DNA of 12,751 bases from JAFAZI01 sp035501255 (GCA_035501255.1 DATJWM010000054.1:1-12751), one strand, 5' to 3'. Counted from the first letter of the stretch, positions 1-6,520 are shown. Notes: generated by a model not told the origin, from the sequence alone. Program-made: numbers and translations.

Positions 1-83
1 TGCGCGCTGTGCTGCGCGGACTCCCGGATGGCCCTGCCGAGCCCGAGGTCGAAGGACACGCTCATCTTCTCAACGCCCATCAT
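1..83 (-). CDS. Partial CopG/MazE-like antitoxin, N-terminus only
   Basis: An open leftward frame starts with tandem ATG codons at 83 and 80 and runs off the left edge of the window. The 27 visible codons begin MMGVEKMSVSFDLGLGRAIR. The pattern 'EK-x-S-V-S-F-D-x-x-L-x-x-x-I/V-R' is characteristic of the short DNA-binding N-terminus of actinobacterial ribbon-helix-helix antitoxins that pair with PIN or MazF-like toxins. An AGGA motif lies five bases before the first ATG. A palindrome lies about 23 bases upstream, as expected for an autorepressed toxin-antitoxin operon. The toxin would lie outside the window to the left. The assignment rests on a short stretch, so another small ribbon-helix-helix regulator is possible. 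Confidence 0.5.
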   Translation of the reverse strand, partial: MMGVEKMSVSFDLGLGRAIRESAQHSA

Positions 84-105
84 CACAATCCTACCAGAGA
101 AGCAC

Positions 106-126
106 CTACCGCGGTAATACCGGTAG
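106..126. promoter_or_regulatory. Palindromic candidate operator/promoter of the antitoxin gene
   Basis: CTACCG (106-111) and CGGTAG (121-126) form six-base inverted arms. Nested in them is a second inverted repeat, CGGTA-A-TACCG (112-122). A leftward -10-like TATTAC lies on the minus strand at 119-114, inside the palindrome, and would place a transcript start near 107, about 24 bases before the antitoxin ATG. A further CTACC copy lies at 91-95. This arrangement fits an operator bound by the antitoxin itself. No convincing -35 is seen, and binding is inferred from position and symmetry only. Confidence 0.4.
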
Positions 127-153
127 GCGGGGCGGGTGATCGGATCTGCGACC

Positions 154-171
154 GCGATACTCCGGTATCGC
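154..171. other. Perfect 7-bp hairpin with UNCG-type loop
   Basis: GCGATAC (154-160) and GTATCGC (165-171) are perfect inverted arms around TCCG. Read as rightward RNA this is a C(UCCG)G tetraloop, one of the unusually stable UNCG loops. No T-run follows, so it is not a standard intrinsic terminator. It could be an RNA stability element or a dyad operator for the antitoxin region. Confidence 0.35.
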
Positions 172-265
172 TGCCGATCCTCGAGTCTCGAAACAAGAGT
201 CACCGACGACCCTTGGATTCAAGGTCGCCCTGACCTCGTTTCCGCCGGGCCATGGATGGCTCGCT

Positions 266-408
266 CCAATAGCGCTCGATCGGCACTCGCTCACCGGTGC
301 CGGTCAGTTGGTCGTCGCCGTCGCCGAGCGATTCGGCGTGACCACCATGGGAACGATCGACCGGCGCTCGAAGCCTTGTCCGAACCCTGGTACCACGGTT
401 GGCCATAG
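266..408 (+). pseudogene. Remnant of a PIN-domain (VapC-like) toxin gene
   Basis: One forward frame from about 266 to 367 encodes VVAVAERFGVTTMGTIDRR (codons at 311-367). This matches the conserved C-terminal part of PIN ribonuclease toxins, where a 'D-A-x-V-V-A-V-A-E-R' helix is followed by a 'T-x-D-R-R' strand. The match stops abruptly there. The next recognisable piece, EALSEPW near the toxin C-terminus, is in a different frame and ends at the TAG at 406-408, which suggests a small deletion or frameshift. The N-terminal half, with the first catalytic acidic residues, is missing. The aspartate usually found before the 'VVAVAE' helix is replaced by the G-A-G-Q context, although the aspartate of 'TIDRR' remains. 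It is therefore almost certainly non-functional. The identification rests on motif recall, not alignment. Confidence 0.5.
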
Positions 409-433
409 TTGCCCGCGACTGTGACACCTGATT

Positions 434-1087
434 TCAAGCTGAGGTCTCGCCGTGACTGTGGGGTGGGCTCTCACCCGACCAATCGTTGAGCGTCGCTGCG
501 ATCAGGGCTCGGGCCATCCATTCGAGGAGTTCGACCGCTTGGTCCCGCGAGAGACCCGCCATGTCGGTGGTCCAGACGATGGCATCGGAGCCGAACAGTG
601 GGGTGAGCGCTGCGGCGAGGCGGTCGCGGGCCGGGGCCGGCACGTCGCTGGGGAGACCGTCAAGGAGCGCGCTTATCCAACGGTCGCGGTTGGTCATGAA
701 CCGTCGGGGTCGCCGGGCTTCCGGATCCGGGTTGAGGGAGAGCCACAGCATGGTGCGCAGTTCGTTTTCGCGGTCGAAGGCCCAGGCTGCAGTTGTCCGG
801 ATGAGTTCGGCGGCTCGGGCGTCGAGTTCTGCTGGTGATCCCGCCGCGGTCGGGACGGTATCGGCGACGGGGTCCACGGCCATGGCCATGGTCGCGTGCA
901 AGACGACCGATTCGTTGCTCGGGAAGTACCGGTAGGCAGTCGCTCGCGAAACGCCCGCGAGCTCGGCGACGGCCGCGACGGTCAGCGGTTTGCCGGCGCG
1001 GAGCAGTTCCTGGGCAGCCTGTCGCAGTAGCCGCCGGGTGCGTTCCTTCGGTCCCGGCCGTGCGCTGCCGTCAGTCGACGTATCCAC
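434..1087 (-). CDS. TetR/AcrR-family transcriptional regulator
   Basis: This 217-aa protein has the TetR layout: an N-terminal helix-turn-helix DNA-binding domain (about residues 14-62) with 'LTVAAVAELAGVSRATAYRYF' spanning helices 2 and 3, then a helical ligand-binding and dimerisation domain of typical length. The GTG start at 1087 is supported by AAGGAG five bases upstream. The gene diverges from the VOC-DUF5519-cupin-nitrilase set, with a strong inverted repeat in the 127-base spacer. It is therefore the likely ligand-responsive repressor of that set and probably of itself. The C-terminal domain gives no clue to the inducer. Family assignment is firm; the target is inferred from gene order and the operator. 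Confidence 0.93.
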   Translation of the reverse strand: MDTSTDGSARPGPKERTRRLLRQAAQELLRAGKPLTVAAVAELAGVSRATAYRYFPSNESVVLHATMAMAVDPVADTVPTAAGSPAELDARAAELIRTTAAWAFDRENELRTMLWLSLNPDPEARRPRRFMTNRDRWISALLDGLPSDVPAPARDRLAAALTPLFGSDAIVWTTDMAGLSRDQAVELLEWMARALIAATLNDWSGESPPHSHGETSA

Positions 1088-1096
1088 AGTTGCTCC

Positions 1097-1125
1097 TTGA
1101 CAGGGAACCCTTGCAGGCCCATGAT
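1097..1125 (+). promoter_or_regulatory. Candidate sigma-70 promoter of the VOC-nitrilase set
   Basis: A consensus -35 hexamer TTGACA (1097-1102) is followed after 17 bases by CATGAT (1120-1125), a four-of-six match to TATAAT. The transcript would start near 1132, exactly at the left end of the TetR-type palindrome, so a bound repressor would block initiation. The leader to the VOC start would be about 83 bases. On the opposite strand TATCAT (1126-1121) could act as the -10 of the tetR promoter, but it has no good -35. Confidence 0.5.
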
Positions 1126-1130
1126 ACTCG

Positions 1131-1156
1131 ATGTCTCATGGTGAGACATGATGTCT
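1131..1156. promoter_or_regulatory. Overlapping palindromic operators for the TetR regulator
   Basis: ATGTCTCA (1131-1138) and TGAGACAT (1142-1149) are perfect eight-base inverted arms around TGG. A second palindrome, AGACAT-G-ATGTCT (1144-1156), shares the right arm, so three half-sites are packed into 26 bases. TetR proteins bind as dimers, or paired dimers, to dyads of this size, and the site lies between the divergent tetR and VOC genes at the predicted rightward transcript start. It is the clear candidate operator. The overlap could let two dimers compete or cooperate. Confidence 0.7.
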
Positions 1157-1214
1157 TAGTTCGGACACACCAGCGCACAGACATCGGGCGAACCCCAGGA
1201 AGCGACGTGACCGA

Positions 1215-1664
1215 ATGACCATCGCCACCGAATCGGCACCATCCACTCGGGCGGTCCCGGCGATTGCCGGGTTGCACCACCTCGGTCTTACTGTCCGCGA
1301 CATCGACGCGAGCGAGGCTTGGTACTCCCAGGTTCTAGGCCTGGTCCGGGTCTTCGTCGAGCCGCACGGGACCGGTGACGGCTACGCCGTCGTGATGACC
1401 CGACCCGGCACGCGCCTGTTCCTTGGACTGGACCACCACCCGGAGGCAGAGGGGAAGACGTTCAGCCCGCTGCGCACCGGGCTCGACCACCTCGCGCTCC
1501 ACGTGAGCAGTCGAGCCGACCTTGACGAGTGGTGCAGGCACCTCGATGCGCTTGGTGTGGAACACAGCGAAGTGACGGAGACGACGGAGCCGACAGCCCA
1601 CGCCCTGTTCAGCTTCGGCGATCCCGACGGAATTCCCATTGAGCTGTTCTGGTACGGCGGCTGA
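1215..1664 (+). CDS. VOC-superfamily (glyoxalase/bleomycin-resistance/dioxygenase fold) protein
   Basis: This 149-aa protein has two beta-alpha-beta-beta-beta modules. The first starts at 'GLHHLGLTVRDIDAS' (about residues 19-33), followed by 'WYSQVLGL'; the second starts at 'GLDHLALHVSS' (89-99) and ends in 'DPDGIPIELFWY' (136-147). His21/His22, His92 and Glu143 stand where VOC enzymes bind a divalent metal, so it is probably an active metalloenzyme (lyase, epimerase, isomerase or dioxygenase) and not merely a binding protein. The ATG at 1215 follows AGGAAG at some distance. The GTG at 1207 is out of frame and ends at once. It is the first gene of the TetR-facing set, and its stop is one base before the next ATG. 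The substrate is unknown. Confidence 0.88.
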   Translation: MTIATESAPSTRAVPAIAGLHHLGLTVRDIDASEAWYSQVLGLVRVFVEPHGTGDGYAVVMTRPGTRLFLGLDHHPEAEGKTFSPLRTGLDHLALHVSSRADLDEWCRHLDALGVEHSEVTETTEPTAHALFSFGDPDGIPIELFWYGG

Positions 1665-1665
1665 C

Positions 1666-2157
1666 ATGACCGTTGAGATCGACCTGCCGGCACGGTCCGG
1701 GACCCGGCCGCGCACTACCAGCGAGATCCCGCACAGCCAGCTTGACCAGCAGCCCGCTGGCAGCCGGTACGTCGACGCCATCCTCGCAGAGGCGCTGACC
1801 TGGCCATCGGTGCAGGAAGGCCCTTCGAAAATCTCGGTGGAGGGCGCCCGCGCACTTTTCTTGGATGCCGACGCCGCTACCGGGCCGGCGGCAGCCCTGA
1901 TCGAGCGGGAGTTCTGCCACGTACATGCGCAGGGCGACCACAGCCTGCATGCCGTCCTGCCGATCGAGCTGGCTCAGGCTGCCGAGCAAGCCGGTTGGGC
2001 GGAGCCTCATTTCCTCGTGCGCACTGGTCAGGTTCCCCCGACGGTCGTCATGATCTACGCTCCTCGTGACGAGATCGAGCGAGGCGTCGTCCTCGGGCTT
2101 GTCCGCGCATCATACGAGTCGGCCTGTGCGCCGAGCGCGCAACACAACGGGACCTAA
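1666..2157 (+). CDS. DUF5519 ('luciferase domain-containing') family protein
   Basis: This is a 163-aa soluble protein with no signal peptide or membrane segment. Residues from about 45 on resemble the DUF5519 family, often labelled 'luciferase family' although no light-emitting activity is implied. The cues are 'REFCHVHAQGDHSLHAVLP' with its H-x-H and S-L-H elements, 'AGWAEPHFL', 'VVMIYAPRDEIE' and 'LVRASYE'. Its biochemical role is not established. The ATG at 1666 lies one base after the VOC stop, so translation is almost certainly coupled. A longer frame from TTG at 1639 would overlap the VOC gene and is unlikely. Close pairing suggests the two proteins serve the same small-molecule pathway. 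Family assignment is by motif recall and moderate. Confidence 0.65.
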   Translation: MTVEIDLPARSGTRPRTTSEIPHSQLDQQPAGSRYVDAILAEALTWPSVQEGPSKISVEGARALFLDADAATGPAAALIEREFCHVHAQGDHSLHAVLPIELAQAAEQAGWAEPHFLVRTGQVPPTVVMIYAPRDEIERGVVLGLVRASYESACAPSAQHNGT

Positions 2158-2201
2158 GGTCCTGGTCTTCCCGCACCTCCAGCGATTGATGAGGAGTTCC
2201 C

Positions 2202-2651
2202 GTGGCCATCCACGTCGTAGGCCCGAGTGACGGTGAACAATCTGGCGGCGGCCCGGTCCGATGCCGCATCCTTGAGGACGGGTCACACACCCAGCACCGG
2301 CTCGGTCTGATCGAGGCAGTCGTGCCGCCGGGTCCGGGAGGTCCGCCGCAGCACATCCACCGGGAACACGACGAGGTCTTCATCGTGACGCACGGCAAGC
2401 TCAGGTTCATCTCGGGTACGGACACCGTCGACGTCGCGGCCGGCGCGTGCGTCACCGTCCCATCAGGCTCGCCGCACACCTTCGCCAACCCGTTTGACGA
2501 GCCGGCCACTTTCATCTGTACGCTCACCCCGGACCTCTATGTCGAGTACTTCCGCGACCTGAGCAAGCTCTCGACCGCCAGTAACGGTCAACTCGACCCG
2601 GCCGACCTCGGGCGGATCATGGCCAAGTACTCCACCGAGGTCAGCCGCTGA
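2202..2651 (+). CDS. Cupin domain-containing protein
   Basis: This 149-aa protein carries both cupin motifs in full. Motif 1 is around residues 46-65, with H51-x-H53-x4-E58 and G65. Motif 2, 'GACVTVPSGSPHTFAN' (81-96), fits G-x5-P-x-G-x2-H-x3-N and supplies the fourth metal ligand, His92. It is thus a metal-binding single-domain cupin such as a small dioxygenase, isomerase or sensor-like protein. The extra C-terminal tail (about 108-149, 'LDPADLGRIMAKY') is helical and common in quercetinase-like cupins. The GTG start at 2202 follows TGAGGAG five bases upstream. It lies 44 bases after the DUF5519 gene and 82 before the nitrilase. The substrate cannot be read from sequence. Confidence 0.9.
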   Translation: MAIHVVGPSDGEQSGGGPVRCRILEDGSHTQHRLGLIEAVVPPGPGGPPQHIHREHDEVFIVTHGKLRFISGTDTVDVAAGACVTVPSGSPHTFANPFDEPATFICTLTPDLYVEYFRDLSKLSTASNGQLDPADLGRIMAKYSTEVSR

Positions 2652-2712
2652 GCGAGGCGTCACGGCGAAGCGACGGCCCATCGATCTTTCCCTCACCTGC
2701 CCGATGTGGCAC

Positions 2713-2728
2713 CCTCCCGGACGGGAGG
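2713..2728 (+). promoter_or_regulatory. Hairpin masking the nitrilase Shine-Dalgarno sequence
   Basis: CCTCCC (2713-2718) and GGGAGG (2723-2728) can pair across GGAC; a seventh C-G pair is possible at the loop. The right arm is itself the ribosome-binding sequence for the nitrilase ATG at 2734, at ideal spacing. In the folded RNA the site would be hidden, so translation could depend on upstream ribosome movement, on unfolding, or on a factor. The pairing is plain in the sequence; the regulatory role is inferred. Confidence 0.5.
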
Positions 2729-2733
2729 CACCC

Positions 2734-3684
2734 ATGACCACAGTGCGAGTAGCGGCTGTGCAGGCCGGATATGTGCTGATGGACCGCGAGAAGACCATCG
2801 ATCGGGTCGCGGAGCTGACTGGGAAGGCACGAGCGGGTGGGGCGGAACTCGTCGTGTTCCCGGAAGTGTTCGTCCCCGGTACGCCGTTCTGGATCGACAC
2901 CAACCCGATCTGGGACGGCGATGACGAGTGGTTCCGGCTTCTCTACGAGAACGCGGTCGTCGTACCCAGCCCGGCAACGCAACGCCTGGCGGAAATCGCG
3001 CGCGAGCACGAGGTCTATCTCGTCGTCGGTGTCGAGGAGCGTGAGGAGCACGGCGGCACGATCTTCAACACCTTGCTGTACTTCGCTCCCTCGGGTGAGC
3101 TCGTCGAAACCCATCGCAAGCTCGTGCCGACGGGTGCCGAGCGGACGGTGTGGGGGATGGGCGATGGCTCGACGCTCCGGGTCATCGACACCCCGTTCGG
3201 CCGGCTCGGCGGGCTGATCTGCTGGGAGAACTACATGCCGCTCGCGCGGTTCCACATGTATGCGCAAGGGGTCGACATCTGGGTCGCGCCGACGCTCGCC
3301 GGCGGTGACGGCTGGATCGCCACCATGCAGCACATCGCCCGGGAGAACCGGATGTATGTGATCGGGGTCAACCCCGTGTTCCACAAGGACTGGCTGCCGC
3401 AGGACTTTCCGCACCGTGACCGCGTCGTGCCGCAGGCGCACATCGACCAGTGCGGTGATTGGGTCGACGTCGGCAACACCGTGATCGTCGACCCGAACGG
3501 CGAGTTGCTCGCCGGGCCGGTTCGGGAGAAGGAAGAGACCCTGTTCGCCGACCTCGATCTCGGTCAGGTGCATTCGGCGCGACGGCTGCTCGACCCCGTC
3601 GGGCACTACCACCGTCCTGACGTCTTTCGGCTCTACGTCGACACCTCGCCGCGACCCGCCGTCGTGGAGACCCGCCTCGACTGA
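2734..3684 (+). CDS. Nitrilase / carbon-nitrogen hydrolase
   Basis: This 316-aa cytoplasmic enzyme has the nitrilase-superfamily catalytic set: Glu44 in 'VVFPEVFVPGTPFW', Lys129 in 'THRKLVPTGAERTVW' and Cys163 in 'GGLICWENYMPLAR'. The C-W-E-N context and the length fit branch-1 nitrilases, which hydrolyse a nitrile to the carboxylic acid and ammonia (EC 3.5.5.1). Cyanide hydratase or cyanide dihydratase activity cannot be excluded. The ATG at 2734 is preferred because GGGAGG precedes it by five bases; an in-frame ATG at 2704 lacks a good site and lies in the leader. It follows the cupin in the TetR-facing set and ends 12 bases from a convergent CocE-type hydrolase. Substrate preference is not deducible. 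Confidence 0.93.
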   Translation: MTTVRVAAVQAGYVLMDREKTIDRVAELTGKARAGGAELVVFPEVFVPGTPFWIDTNPIWDGDDEWFRLLYENAVVVPSPATQRLAEIAREHEVYLVVGVEEREEHGGTIFNTLLYFAPSGELVETHRKLVPTGAERTVWGMGDGSTLRVIDTPFGRLGGLICWENYMPLARFHMYAQGVDIWVAPTLAGGDGWIATMQHIARENRMYVIGVNPVFHKDWLPQDFPHRDRVVPQAHIDQCGDWVDVGNTVIVDPNGELLAGPVREKEETLFADLDLGQVHSARRLLDPVGHYHRPDVFRLYVDTSPRPAVVETRLD

Positions 3685-3690
3685 GCCGCG

Positions 3691-3704
3691 GCGGCGTCAG
3701 CCGC
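3691..3704. terminator. Possible bidirectional hairpin between convergent genes
   Basis: GCGGC (3691-3695) and GCCGC (3700-3704) pair around GTCA in the 12-base gap between the nitrilase and CocE stops, overlapping the CocE stop codon. A stem here would serve both strands. There is no T-run, which is usual for weak actinobacterial terminators, so the call is tentative. Confidence 0.25.
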
Positions 3705-5328
3705 GCCAGTCCATCGCGGTCGACACCGGCAGGAGGATCGCGGACGGATGCGCCGGGTCGTGGAAGACCTCCTGTCGTCCGACCCGGATGGTCGTGGCCG
3801 TGGCGTGCGGCTCGCCGGCGCCGAGGTTCCGGGCGTAACGCGGGAAGGCGCCGCTCGACACCTGGACCCGGATCCGGTGCCCTCGCCGAAATCGGTACGC
3901 CGTTGGCCACAACCGAACCGTCGCCCGCCTGATGTCGCCGGCGTCGTCGAGGCTGACCAGTCCGTCGCAGATGTTGGACGAGTGCCCTGAGGTGTCAACG
4001 TCGCACAGCCGGACGAAGACGTCCGCATGGGCGAGGCTCGACCGGAACCAGACCTCGGCGTTGACCTCGCCGACGATCTCGACGTCCCGGTCAAGGGGGT
4101 TGGTTGTGTAGGTCAGCACGTCGGGGCGGGTCTCGAGGCGCCGGTTGTCAACCCGACCGCCGCGATGCCGCGGGTCCATGTTCATCCGCACCCCGCCGAG
4201 CGCGGGCGTCGGGTCGGCGGGGTCGTAGCGGTAGCGGCTGGGCGCGGACTCCGCCGGCATGCCGGTGGTGAGCCCGCCGCCGGCCTGCAGGTGCAGCCGT
4301 CGCGGGGAGTACTCGCTGGGCGGCCAGGCGTCGAAGTCGCGCCATCGGTCCTCGCCCATGACGAAGAGCCGTACGGGAGCGCGGACCGGGAGCGCGGTCC
4401 CGTGAGCGCAGGCGAGCCCGAATCCGAGCGCCTCCGCGGTCGCGGTGTTGTCTCTCGACAGGTGGGTCCACGGACCCACCGTGAGGCGCGCGGTCTTGCC
4501 CGCGTCCTGCAGTGTCCGGAAGTCGCGGAGCTGACCCGGCAGGAAGATGTCGTACCAGCCGGCGACCAGACTGACCGGCACGCTGACATCACCGACCCGA
4601 TCGTGATGGTCGATGCCCTCCCACCTCGGATCTCCTGCGGGGCGGGAGAGGACGTCCTGGACGTAGGCCGAGTGCTCACCCGCCGCGACCTCATCGGCCC
4701 CCCGCAGGGGAAGTGTCGTGAGGGCCCTGGTGCCGCGGAGCACTCCGGCGAGGACATGGACCGCCGGCCACTTCTTGCCCATGCCGACCATCTGGACGCC
4801 CCAGTTGAACGGGGTCTCGAGCGACAGGCCGTCCGCTCGCAGGAACTCGAGGGTGAGCGCCGATTCGCTCAGGTGCGGGATCATCGCCTTGACCGCGGGC
4901 GGCAGCGCGTCCGCCACCGCCCACTGGACGTAGCCCATGTAGCTGGTGCCGATCAAAACGATCGAGCCCGCACACCACGGTTGCTCGACGAGCCACTCGA
5001 GGGTGGCCAGGCCGTCGGCCCGCTCTTGCCGCATCGGGTCGAAGGTGCCCTCGGAGGTGAAGCAGCCACGCACATCCTGGATCAGCACCTGGTACCCGCG
5101 TTCGGCAAGCGGCCGCGCCATGCCGCCGCCGGTCAGCTTCTTGCCGTACGGCGTGCGGATGAGAGCAGTCGGGATCGCTGGGTCGGCAGCGGCCGGGAAC
5201 CACCGGTCCGCCCGCAACGTCACGCCGTCCGGCATCGGCACGGCCAGGTCGCGCTCGACGGCGACCTCGCGGGTCAGCGGTGGCCCGAGCTTGAGCATGC
5301 GTTGCTGGACGTAGCTACCGAGCTTCAC
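3697..5328 (-). CDS. CocE/NonD-family serine hydrolase (peptidase S15 fold)
   Basis: This 543-aa protein has the three-part CocE architecture. An alpha/beta-hydrolase core begins 'VPMPDGVTLRADRWFP' (30-45) and contains the nucleophile Ser129 in G-T-S-Y-M-G. A helical cap follows, then Asp260 in 'GWYDIF' and His289 in 'GPWTHL' complete the triad. The C-terminal part (about 345-543) is the X-Pro dipeptidyl-peptidase jelly-roll domain. Tyr61 in 'RTPYGK' fits the oxyanion-hole tyrosine. Relatives cleave esters, amides or acyl groups of small molecules (cocaine esterase, glutaryl acylase, X-Pro peptidase). No signal peptide is seen. The GTG start follows AGGGAGA at good spacing. It converges on the nitrilase and may act on the same compound, but it has its own promoter side. 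Confidence 0.93.
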   Translation of the reverse strand: MKLGSYVQQRMLKLGPPLTREVAVERDLAVPMPDGVTLRADRWFPAAADPAIPTALIRTPYGKKLTGGGMARPLAERGYQVLIQDVRGCFTSEGTFDPMRQERADGLATLEWLVEQPWCAGSIVLIGTSYMGYVQWAVADALPPAVKAMIPHLSESALTLEFLRADGLSLETPFNWGVQMVGMGKKWPAVHVLAGVLRGTRALTTLPLRGADEVAAGEHSAYVQDVLSRPAGDPRWEGIDHHDRVGDVSVPVSLVAGWYDIFLPGQLRDFRTLQDAGKTARLTVGPWTHLSRDNTATAEALGFGLACAHGTALPVRAPVRLFVMGEDRWRDFDAWPPSEYSPRRLHLQAGGGLTTGMPAESAPSRYRYDPADPTPALGGVRMNMDPRHRGGRVDNRRLETRPDVLTYTTNPLDRDVEIVGEVNAEVWFRSSLAHADVFVRLCDVDTSGHSSNICDGLVSLDDAGDIRRATVRLWPTAYRFRRGHRIRVQVSSGAFPRYARNLGAGEPHATATTIRVGRQEVFHDPAHPSAILLPVSTAMDWRG

Positions 5329-5412
5329 GAAACTCTCCCTGGGCGCGACCGTCGGAGGACCGACCGTACGACGTCGGGTGCCGGGAGACCTAGCCCTGCC
5401 GGTCTGGCGGCC

Positions 5413-6513
5413 CTAGTCGATCGTCGAGTTCGTGACGGTCGGCTTGCCCGAGCTGTGATAGTAGATGCCGGGATATCCGGGGGTGGAGAAGGTCCCGCTC
5501 GGGTTGTTGTGCAACGTCGAGTCCGAGATCGTCAGCGTGCCGGTCCTGTTGTCACTGACGAAGAAGATGGCGCCGGCACCTTCGTTGGCGACGTTGTTCT
5601 CGAACGTTGATCCGGCGACGCTCAGTGCGATCGCGTCGCCGTCCATATAAATGGCGCCGCCGCTGCCACCGCCCGGGGTTCCTGGCTCGGCGGGGTTCTG
5701 GCCGTGACCGATGGCCTTGTTGTCGGTGAACGTGCTGTTCGTGACGACCCACGAGGTCGAGATGCTCGACAGTGCGCTGCCGTTGGAGCATCGACCACCG
5801 CGGAAGGTGTCGTTGGTGATGTACACCGGCGGCTGGTGCTCCTGCATGATCGCCCGGATCGCGCCGCCGCCGAGGTCGGGTCCGACGTGGTAGCAGCGGT
5901 TGTTGATGAACGTCGAGTTGACCACCTTGAACCGCCCGCCGAGCTCGAAGATCGCCCCTCCACCCGGCGGGTACGTCGCGATGCCCGCGGTTGACTGCGA
6001 GTTCCCGGCGCGCATGGTGATGTTCTGGACGACGAGCCTCGGATAGGCCACCGCGTAGCAGTTGTCGCTCTGCACATGGCTCGGGCCGCACGTGTTCATG
6101 AACAGGATCCGGTGCTTGTGGTCGCCGCTCAGCGTGACCTTCCCCCCGCCGTCGATCACTACCCGCTTGCTGGTGTCGGTGACGTGTGCGGCCTTCTTAA
6201 GAGTGATCCTCACGTGCTTCGGGCCGCAATTGAACGTGATCACCCCGCCGGCCGCGACCGCCTTCACGAACGCCGACGAGCTACAGCTTTTCGGCGTACC
6301 GTGCCCGACGACGTGATCGGGGTGCGAGGTGTTGACCGCCCGCCCGGCCTTCGGCACCCGGACGTGGTGCGCCTTGGCCGGGACCATGCTGACGGCGCTT
6401 CGGTGGCGGGTCGCGGCGGGCGTGCCGGCCGCAGAGGTGGCCATGCCGATTGCCATCGCCGATCCTGCGAGCAGGGACACGGTCGCAACTGCGGCTCGTC
6501 GCGGAGTTCGCAT
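5413..6513 (-). CDS. Secreted right-handed beta-helix protein
   Basis: This 366-aa protein starts with a Sec signal: 'MRTPRRAA', a hydrophobic stretch (about 9-28), and a likely cleavage after an Ala-rich segment near residue 30. The rest reads as parallel beta-helix coils. Repeated 'S-T-F/L-x-x-N-N' turns appear at 200-205, 260-265, 302-307 and 332-337, with 'GGGAIFE', 'GGGAIRA', 'GGAIYM' and 'GAGAIFF' between them. Such folds occur in pectate lyases, polysaccharide-binding proteins and adhesins. I see no pectate-lyase catalytic set, so a carbohydrate or surface role is an inference. Six cysteines, several spaced to pair, suit export. It lies 84 bases upstream of the CocE gene on the same strand and diverges from a small Cys/His protein. 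Confidence 0.85.
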   Translation of the reverse strand: MRTPRRAAVATVSLLAGSAMAIGMATSAAGTPAATRHRSAVSMVPAKAHHVRVPKAGRAVNTSHPDHVVGHGTPKSCSSSAFVKAVAAGGVITFNCGPKHVRITLKKAAHVTDTSKRVVIDGGGKVTLSGDHKHRILFMNTCGPSHVQSDNCYAVAYPRLVVQNITMRAGNSQSTAGIATYPPGGGAIFELGGRFKVVNSTFINNRCYHVGPDLGGGAIRAIMQEHQPPVYITNDTFRGGRCSNGSALSSISTSWVVTNSTFTDNKAIGHGQNPAEPGTPGGGSGGAIYMDGDAIALSVAGSTFENNVANEGAGAIFFVSDNRTGTLTISDSTLHNNPSGTFSTPGYPGIYYHSSGKPTVTNSTID

Positions 6514-6520
6514 CGTCCCA

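Noticed and set aside
2641..3612. A 323-codon leftward frame over the nitrilase
   Set aside because: It lies antisense to the nitrilase, whose Glu-Lys-Cys catalytic set is intact; its composition is that of a shadow frame.
3062..3684. Nitrilase as an amidase or N-carbamoylase
   Set aside because: The C-W-E-N context after the active cysteine and the 'THRKLVPTGAERTVW' lysine region fit branch-1 nitrilases better than aliphatic amidases or carbamoylases.
5351..5364. GTCGG-AGGA-CCGAC hairpin upstream of the CocE gene
   Set aside because: Five pairs in GC-rich DNA are expected by chance. It lies 20-odd bases before the start with no T-run, so neither a terminator nor an operator can be argued.
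4027..5610. A 527-codon forward open frame across the CocE gene
   Set aside because: It is antisense to a protein with a complete catalytic triad, is full of Arg/Gly/Asp low-complexity sequence typical of high-GC shadows, and shows no family motif.
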